This document shows positions 56,602 through 64,000 of a stretch of DNA of 64,000 nt, one piece after another (the stretch's first letter is position 1; the number at the start of each line of letters is the position of its first letter). Position numbers and translations under genes: made by a program. Origin of the DNA: Epiperipatus broadwayi (Eukaryota; Onychophora; Udeonychophora; Euonychophora; Peripatidae); assembly GCA_028023455.1 (NCBI GenBank), contig JAQFVV010012490.1, positions 498,001 through 562,000 of the forward strand, in the 5' to 3' direction. Under the pieces are notes generated by a model that saw only the letters and a list, made by a program, of their open reading frames with translations, did not search any database and had not been told where the DNA came from.

Positions 56602-59439
56602 CTTGTTTCCGGATCATATGAATCCTTTAAAGACACAGAGGAGTAAAAAACATTATTGACATATTACTATTTTAAAAATTTTTCTTTTTACTCTAGAAAA
56701 ATCATTACTCTGAAAATCTAAGGACCAAAAGTACTAGATTTATATTACATTTGTACAAAATATATTGTAATGGTACAGATTCCCTCAAAGAATTCCAGGT
56801 GGTCACATCTCACTACAATCAGATTTGAAGTTTTCATAAGATGCTAAAATCTAATTTAAATCTAAAATTACACTCATTTCAAATAAATAATAGCTTTTTA
56901 AATACTTAATTAAAATATAATTCAAATTTAATCATTCAATTTTCACCTTAACTAATTATACCATTATGCATGGAGTTCGAATTCAGGGAGATTTCACAAT
57001 TGACTCTCTTCAGGGGTTTCCATTAATATACTATATCAATAACAATATTCAATGTAATCTCATTAACAGTTAATTTATTAAGATATCAAACATATAATTA
57101 TATGTTTGTATAATTAACCTCATTTTATTTCGTAAAATGAATAAATCAAATAAATTAGAGACTTCATTAAGTTTAATAAAAGAATAACAATATTTACTTA
57201 ATAAATAGACAATTTGAAACTTATTAAATATAACGAAAGAAAATGTTATGTGTTTTATCTACTTATTTACTATTTTATGTTATTAAGATAATGATTACAT
57301 TCACTCTTTTCTCATAGTAAATAAGTATCATTTAATAGTGACAAATTTAATAGTTGATCACATAATCAACGAAGATCTTATATTTTATACATTAAAAAAA
57401 AAGAATATAAGATAAAAATATACTAAACTAGCTATATTTAATTTAATTTATAGTAAATCAATATAATTTGTATGAAAGAATTCCATTCATTAAGAAGATC
57501 CTTATGTATTGTCAAATATTAAAAAAGAAAAAAAAATCTATCATACAAATGTTATTCATTTACACAACTATTAACAAATAACTGTTATTAGATTAAATAA
57601 ATTAGTAATAACGTGTTTGTGTCATGTCATAAATAATTTAATATGAGGAAGACCAAAAATCTTACCTTCATATTAAGTTTACTTTTTATACTTTTAATAT
57701 ACTTCAGTATATCTTAATATATTTTAGTTAACCTTTTTAGTCAAGTTGCTTGATTAAAAATCTAAATTTTATTAAAAATAAAATAAAATAAAAATGAGTG
57801 AACTTAGCATCAAAGAAAATAAAATTAAATCCCCATAAATCATGATTCTCGAATATGATGTTATATATTAAAAGTCCATGCAATTTTATACTTCATGTAG
57901 CAATGTCCTTCAAGAATAAAGTTCTTTAGTCCGTTATTATCTGTTGGTAAAATCATCAAAATATCAGATTGTTCCCGAATGTTCTTCTTGCATGATATTG
58001 ACATCTTCTAGAAATGATTTCATTATTCGTTATAATCCAATTATATAAATGAAGTTTATACCACCTTAGGCATTTTTAAAGGAATCAGCATTTACATTTA
58101 TCTTCGGATAGACAATAGTATTTTATCCTACAAGTGAAGTTTTATCCCTGATGCATTCTATAAACAATCTCCTTAGTTTAGATTTGGTTGAAGTTTATAA
58201 ATGCTTTTTGAAAAAATTATATATTTCAATACTTCTATTTAGAACAATCTTTTAGATTTTGCCAATAAAAATATATTATTTTGTTTTTAAAATATGAAAT
58301 ATATTTTTAATAAAAAGTAATTTTTATTAAACTCTTTTATTTTATCAATATTAGAATTTGTTTTTCTAATAACTTTTTTCAAGATAAATCGTTTAAAATG
58401 TTGAATCTATCTTTTTAAATTATTCTATCTTAGAACACAGTAAAAATTATTGCACATATTTGCTAGTACATTGATAAAAGATAGAATAATAATATAAATA
58501 TTTAATTTAGTATTTATACTATAATGAGCTTCTGCAGCATACATTATATTTACAATTCACAAATTCATATTCTAAGTTATTAACTGAATTATTTTTTTAA
58601 TTTCATTTTCTTTGTTTCATTGCTAAGCTATGAACTTGACTAAGTTGCTTCCATGTCAATCATCTTAATTATTGAATGGTTAGTTTTAAAACAATAGTTT
58701 TATTTTAATGAATGGATCAATATTATTCTACTACTTTCCTCTATTAAAATGGTTTAATTAAAAAATAATAATAATATATATATGTGGAGTATTCTATACT
58801 CTCATACTATATATATATATATATAAACATTTTGATTATAAATTACCTTTCTTTTTTCACATTTCCCCCATTTCACTATTTTTATAATAGCATTAGTAAT
58901 GCTAGTTTGGTTTTGAAATCTTTTTTTTTCTTTCTATTTCTCCTTACTACTCTCAATGTACTTTTTTATGCATTTTTTTTGACACACACAATTTGTATTT
59001 AATTTTTAAATTCAAAATTCATGTTTCAAAACAACATACTAACTAACCTCAACAAACAATTCATATTTTCAATTTTCTTTCCACTCACTATAATATATTC
59101 AGCCAATGCAAATTGGTTAAACATCATTATTTTAATTCTACAAATATTCATTTTCAAGATGGCTTTCTTTAAACTGACTAAATTTTATTCATACAGTTTA
59201 ATGTTCTTTTAGCACATGCTGTACAGTTGATTCCAGTATTTAAAACCACATAATAAAATGTATGTGTAATTTGGGACATACTTGTTTCAGAATTTTCAAC
59301 ACCATCAAAATAAAAGCAATTTTGGGAAAAAATATAATTACAAAAAAAAAAAGATGAATAAGAAATTTTATTATATATTATTCAAAAATGAATCAGCATT
59401 TTTTTGCTCTCACTGCAACTATGCCACTTAATAGTAAGC
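56602..59439. other. AT-rich non-coding DNA
   Basis: No supported gene. There is a TA microsatellite near 58806-58823. F/I/Y/L-rich frames at 58784-59212 are compositional. Confidence 0.5.
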
Positions 59440-59545
59440 TTTACTAATCAAGAGATGCCAAATGATAGTGCTTAATAAATCCTCATCCAGTGCTATCTTA
59501 TCCAATATCAGATTGGTTTCTAACTTATCGCTTTTAACAAAGAGT
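59440..59545 (-). repeat. Partial copy of foldback family R
   Basis: CCAGTGCTATCTTATCCAAT then ATCAGATTGGTTTCTA matches the arm at 39040-39072 in the same orientation. Confidence 0.6.
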
Positions 59546-59559
59546 AGCTTTTGGAACCC

Positions 59560-59775
59560 ATCCCCCTTTCCCCCCACCACCCTCTTTTTCTTCTTTTTTT
59601 TTTTTTAAACCCCCCCCCCCCAATTGTATCCAATCTTTTTTTTTATTTGTTTGTTTACTTTTTTCAAAAAAAAAAAATATAAAAACAAAAAAAAAAAATT
59701 GGGTGTTTTAAAAAAAAAGGGGAGGGGGTTTTTTTCAAAAATCACCTCCACCTATTTATCAAAAAAAAAAATGAA
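59560..59775. other. Homopolymer-rich stretch of doubtful quality
   Basis: Successive runs of C, T, A and G (for example twelve C at about 59610, several A runs of 8-12 and T runs of up to 14) make up most of this segment. It may be low-complexity DNA or a base-calling or consensus artefact. Confidence 0.6.
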
Positions 59776-61384
59776 TATGGGAGGATATAGTAAGGAGAGA
59801 AAAGCCTGCTGATAAACAGCATTATTTAAGCTGAGATAATGTGATTTTCATTGGTTTTTATATCAATCCTAATACAAAAATGAATTGAATATTTACATTT
59901 CTTAAAATTTTCCATCACAAATGATTGAAAAAGTTGTGAAATAACAGCAATACAATTTCAATATCTACCTTATTTATCTTAAACTGTTTATTTCAAAGTT
60001 GAGGACTAAATTAAATAAAAATCTTAATTCCTTAAAATTTCATATAGTCCCCAAGCACCGTAATTTCTGATGGCGGAGAACCACTAATAGAGCATATATT
60101 AAAAGACTATCCAATTTTTTTTATTATGAATCATAAGGCGCTTTCACAAAAATAGTATCTTCGCAAATTAATGAGGATTTAATTACATTTATCTTGAAAT
60201 TTTAGATGTTTAAAACATGTTATAAATGTCATAGAAAATTTTTTAAAAAATAAATTACTTAGCAGCATCTAACTCTATGTTAAATTTATCAATAATTTCA
60301 GATAATTTATTGGTGATGCAATATAGTTACAAATTTTCTTATAATTTCAATGCAAGTTTTTTTCAATTCTCTGCATTTTAATAGTGATGAATATACTGCA
60401 GTTCTTGGAATATTATCAAATTGTCCATAAATAGTAATCATATTATATTAAAATGTCATTAATACTGATAAAGAAAATTATAAAACTAACTTGTAAAAAT
60501 TGATCTCTATTAGACAATAGTAAGACTTTCTACAAAAAGACTATATTTACTTTATAAGCATATAATGCAATAAACAGAATGTTCTCATACATTATCATAC
60601 ACTATAAGGCAATTTTACTATTTATAAATGAAAAATGTAAACAAATATATAGCATTTGAGAAGTGGGTAAATAGAACAGATACAAATCAATCACTAAAAT
60701 TTATCAAAACAAAAGAAAATCACAAATAACCAGAGCCAATATTGTTGGAAAAATTTAGAATTATTTGGAAAAGTTTAATGGAGCTTCAAATTTAAAAAAT
60801 TCAAATCCCAGAATGCCAAAAAAAATTTCAGGATTACATTTATAAAAAATTTCCAAAACATGACTTTATATTCATACATTGAATAATTAATCAGAAAATA
60901 TGATACAAAAATGTTTTATAATACAACTTAAATCTATGTAAAAAGAAAAAAAAAATCACTTAGCTAAAAGTTTTTTTTTACAATCCATCCATTCAGCACT
61001 CATTGTCATTCAGTTTTCAGGATGACCTTAGTTTTTTTGAAGTACACCAGATATTGATGATTTAGGGTCTCTTGAGAAAAAGTTTAGAATGAAAGGTTGC
61101 AATGTTTCTTTGATTTTCTCTTCATATCACATATAAGATATCATTCATTGACTTTGATGGAGCCTTCTAAGTCATGATCAAATTCTTCAAAAGTGCATGG
61201 TCTCATGATATGAAATCAGTTTTTTGATGTTCAGGTTCTTCTCTATAAACTTATTGATTTTCTTTTCTTCATTAATTCCCCATTAGTTAATTCTTCCATG
61301 TGATTGCAAAAGTTCTTCAATGTTGCTATCAATTTATTATAGGCATCTTTATTCAATGTGTAGATAAATGGAGCATTACTTGTT
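59776..61384. other. AT-rich DNA with a possible decayed coding relic
   Basis: On the minus strand, 61010-61380 reads in shifting frames as NKDAYNKLIATLKNFCNHME, MRPCTFEEFDHDLEGS and NHQYLVYFKKTKV. It looks protein-derived but I recognise no family. The rest holds nothing. Confidence 0.35.
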
Positions 61385-61640
61385 GAAATTAGTATAAGCC
61401 AATAAACATTATATGATCACCCTAACTGTTATTAAACTCTCTATACATATTGCCACTCAGTCTGGGGATATTGGATGAGTAGGCACTAGATGGGGATTTT
61501 ATGTACAAGCCTTCTGGAATCCATTGATTACTCTGGCTTGCATTAAGTGGCAATACGTATAGAGAGTTTTGTCTGGTTTTGATAACAGTTATAAACAAGC
61601 ATAGGAAATGGTGATCATGTGATGTTTATTGGCATAAAAC
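61385..61640. repeat. Foldback repeat of family R with inverted ends
   Basis: GCCAATAAACATTATATGAT to CTCTATACATATTGCCACT (61392-61455) is inverted in GTGGCAATACGTATAGAG to GTGATGTTTATTGGC (61547-61636). The middle is the shared GGATATTGGATGAGTAGGCA block. This copy shows the family's outer inverted ends most clearly. Confidence 0.7.
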
Positions 61641-61844
61641 CAATTCTGCCAAATAGGATAGTGGTGGTTATGGTTATTAAAAAACCAAAGTCACCAAAAT
61701 GTAAAGGTATTGAACTGAGTTCAGACCTATATGACTATAGAAGCTAATGAGCTTGGATTGAAAATATTAGTGTTTTCAATTTAAGACTCGTAGTTTTGTA
61801 GTTAAGTAGAGATAAAAGGTGGCTGCTGGAGGGTTGCATTAGAT

Positions 61845-62035
61845 CCTAAGATCTAGGTGCAGTGTTCTCAGATCCAAGGCTCTTCACTGACGAAGGCCGC
61901 AAACCAGAAACTAGTCTGGGGTTATTGGATGAGTAGGCATTAGATGGGAATTTTATGCACAAGCCTTCTGGCATCCTTTGATTACTCTGACTTGCACTGA
62001 CTAGCAATACGTATAGAGTTTTGCCTGTTAATAAT
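61845..62035 (+). repeat. Copy of foldback family R, one arm plus loop
   Basis: It matches 39075-39270 in order: CCTAAGATCTAGGTGCAGTG, CAGATCCAAGG, GAAACTAGTCTGGGG, GGATGAGTAGGCATTAGATG, TTTTATGCACAAGCCTTCTG and GAGTTTTGCC. Confidence 0.8.
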
Positions 62036-64000
62036 GAAATTAGTATATATTGAAGGCTGCAATGATTCTTTGATCTGTAGATTGAAAAAATGATGTAGTG
62101 TTTGCTACAATTCCAATTGAAAATATATGTAGTTATAAACTTAAAAAAAATTTTTTTTTTCAATATCGCTAAAAATATATATGTAATTTTGCTGCACAAA
62201 AGTACAAAAAAAAAACGGATCAAGAAAGAAAGAGTAAGCTCGCAGTTGACAATTTTTTGTATTGCTCTACAAAATTTTTAATCAATGTACTGAAAAAACG
62301 TATACAAAAGTTTCATTTTACTAACATTCATAATGTTTAATAATATCTGCTGCAACCATAAAGACATTCATTAAGAATGTAAAAATAGCCAAGATATAGA
62401 ACTCTACATTACCAAACTGTAATTGCGTAATTAATTTTAGAAAAAAAAAAGTATTTAATGCATTGTATTTTTATATTGTAATCAATATTTAAAGGCTTTC
62501 TTTAAATAATATATTAGCTATAGCATTTTTTTTTTGGCATCAGATGCCACATTTTATTAAGCATGGTAGCCACTTTCTTTGAAATGAGTTAGACAATTTT
62601 TTGAATGGTGCAGTACTTGTGAGTGCAGCAATATAGGCTAAATAAACATTAAAGGTACGAATCTTCAATTTATTTGTATTGCATTTTCTTCATAATCATG
62701 CTCACATTTTTTTTAACGAAAATACATTTATGATAATAGTTTTGATTTGATTGAAATTAGCATTCATAAAGATTTTAATCCAAAATTGATCTAATATTTA
62801 TATAGTACACAATTTAAAATTAAATATTAATAGTATATGGCCAAAATTTAATTCTACTTTTATGCTGAATATTTTCTTTTTTTTTTTATTTCTATATTTT
62901 TTTTTTGTATCTGCAATAATGTCCGCCATTATCTGAAACAAATTACGAAATGTTTTAAAATCAAGCAAGTAAAGTGTTATTTTTGATTTAGATTTACTAA
63001 TTTTTGTTCATATAAAGTTCATTATTAATTGCATAATCCATGAAATCATTTTTTTCTAAAATAATAATTACGAAAATTAAATTACAATCGTATTGTAATT
63101 TATGCCACAAGCAAAGTACTGTTTTAAGAATTTTAATTCATAAAAATGAGTAAATGCAATGTACAGTAAAATTTAATACTATATTAATATATTTGGTTGC
63201 TGTATATCATCAAAATATAATTTTGATTATTATACTGATTGAAACACATTTTTTGCTTTTGTAGTCATTAACGATAATTTTTTTTCCTTTAGCAATGCCA
63301 TTAATGAAGTACTGATTGTCTTGAAAGGAAGTTGTGCATTGACCAAATTTTAAGTTTATAATCAAAGTATTGTACACAGTACTGTAATATTACATATTAT
63401 AAATAACTTTGTACTATACATTTTTTGCGTAAATATCACTATTTGCTTTTGGATCATATAGCTTTAATAAAGAAATTATCCTATGACACCACCAGTCTTA
63501 CAAAATTACTGCTAAAAAAATTTTTTTTGAATTTTTTAAAAATATCATCATATAATGATTGTAAATCAAAATAGTAGATACAAATTGATAATGATCGCAA
63601 TTCTGAGTCCTCCTATAAAGGATGGCACAGAACAGGGTATAGGTGTATAGTAAAGCATAATATGCATTGTATCAATAAGACTACTTCAATTATATATTAG
63701 CCAAAAAATGTAAATAAACAAAAATAAAAACAAAAAAATTGACATATTAATCAATTTTAAGATACAGCAACAGCCATTTTTATAATCATAGATTTATGGC
63801 ATTTCTTATCCTTCCAAAAGATTGATGTGGTAGAGTATTTTGTATAGTAAAATGTTTTGTAAGTATAATCTAACAGTTTTATGAAGATAATTCAAAAAAT
63901 ATCTTTTTTAAGCAATAAAATTAATGTTATGAATTTAGTGACTGCAAAAAAAAAAATAAATCTAAAATCTTCTTGTATTATGTCTGAAAGATTAAAGTTT
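62036..64000. other. AT-rich non-coding DNA
   Basis: No supported gene or structured repeat in this terminal stretch. Confidence 0.5.

Noticed and set aside
58784-59212. Hydrophobic plus-strand frames that could be membrane proteins
   Set aside because: F, I, L and Y richness is what AT-rich non-coding DNA gives; there are no start context, splice sites or motifs.
1-64000. CRISPR arrays, bacterial operons, riboswitches or intrinsic terminators
   Set aside because: The window is eukaryotic. Repeats are transposon-derived, without regular spacer arrays.

Overview
This window is AT-rich, gene-poor DNA from a multicellular invertebrate. It has spliced exons with GT/AG borders, a Penelope-like element (PLE) with a GIY-YIG endonuclease, Ty3/gypsy elements, an RTE-like LINE, TIR elements, and no bacterial-style operons. 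I cannot name the species. Most of the length is intronic or intergenic sequence filled with transposon copies of different ages.

Layout. 0-7.4 kb: the 3' RT part of an RTE-like LINE, a head-to-head pair of PLE endonuclease ends, a 1.1-kb TIR element with a perfect 8-bp target duplication, and a foldback repeat. 7.4-11.7 kb: AT-rich DNA with one palindrome. 11.7-20.6 kb: two broken Ty3/gypsy pol segments on the minus strand, separated by a 4.9-kb GC-richer block of tandem and dispersed repeats. 20.6-26 kb: AT-rich DNA with a 524-bp foldback. 26.04-30.93 kb: a 4.9-kb palindrome of two nearly full-length PLE copies placed head to head; the plus-strand RT reading frame is open. 31-54 kb: a host gene on the minus strand, seen only as short exons (best at 53.70-53.83, 32.41-32.53 and 31.84-31.87 kb) in compatible phase 1, with introns up to about 21 kb. 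These introns hold a LINE relic, a complete but inactive Mag-like LTR element with both LTRs (39.33-43.51 kb) and a retrozyme-like family. 55-64 kb: a second TIR element, foldback repeats and AT-rich DNA.

Main discovery. At 47.95-49.55 kb, with solo copies at 44.1 and 45.9 kb, a repeat with a unit of about 489 bp carries type I hammerhead ribozyme motifs. They show a CUGAUGA box, a five-pair stem II with a 3-nt loop, a GAAA box, a tiny palindromic stem III and a long bulged stem I. The array is itself an inverted, head-to-head set of multimers. This matches the metazoan retrozymes, which are thought to use PLE reverse transcriptase. A PLE with a degenerate hammerhead-like motif at its end lies 17 kb away. 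Both PLE families and the retrozyme array share the same head-to-head palindromic form, which suggests a common insertion mechanism.
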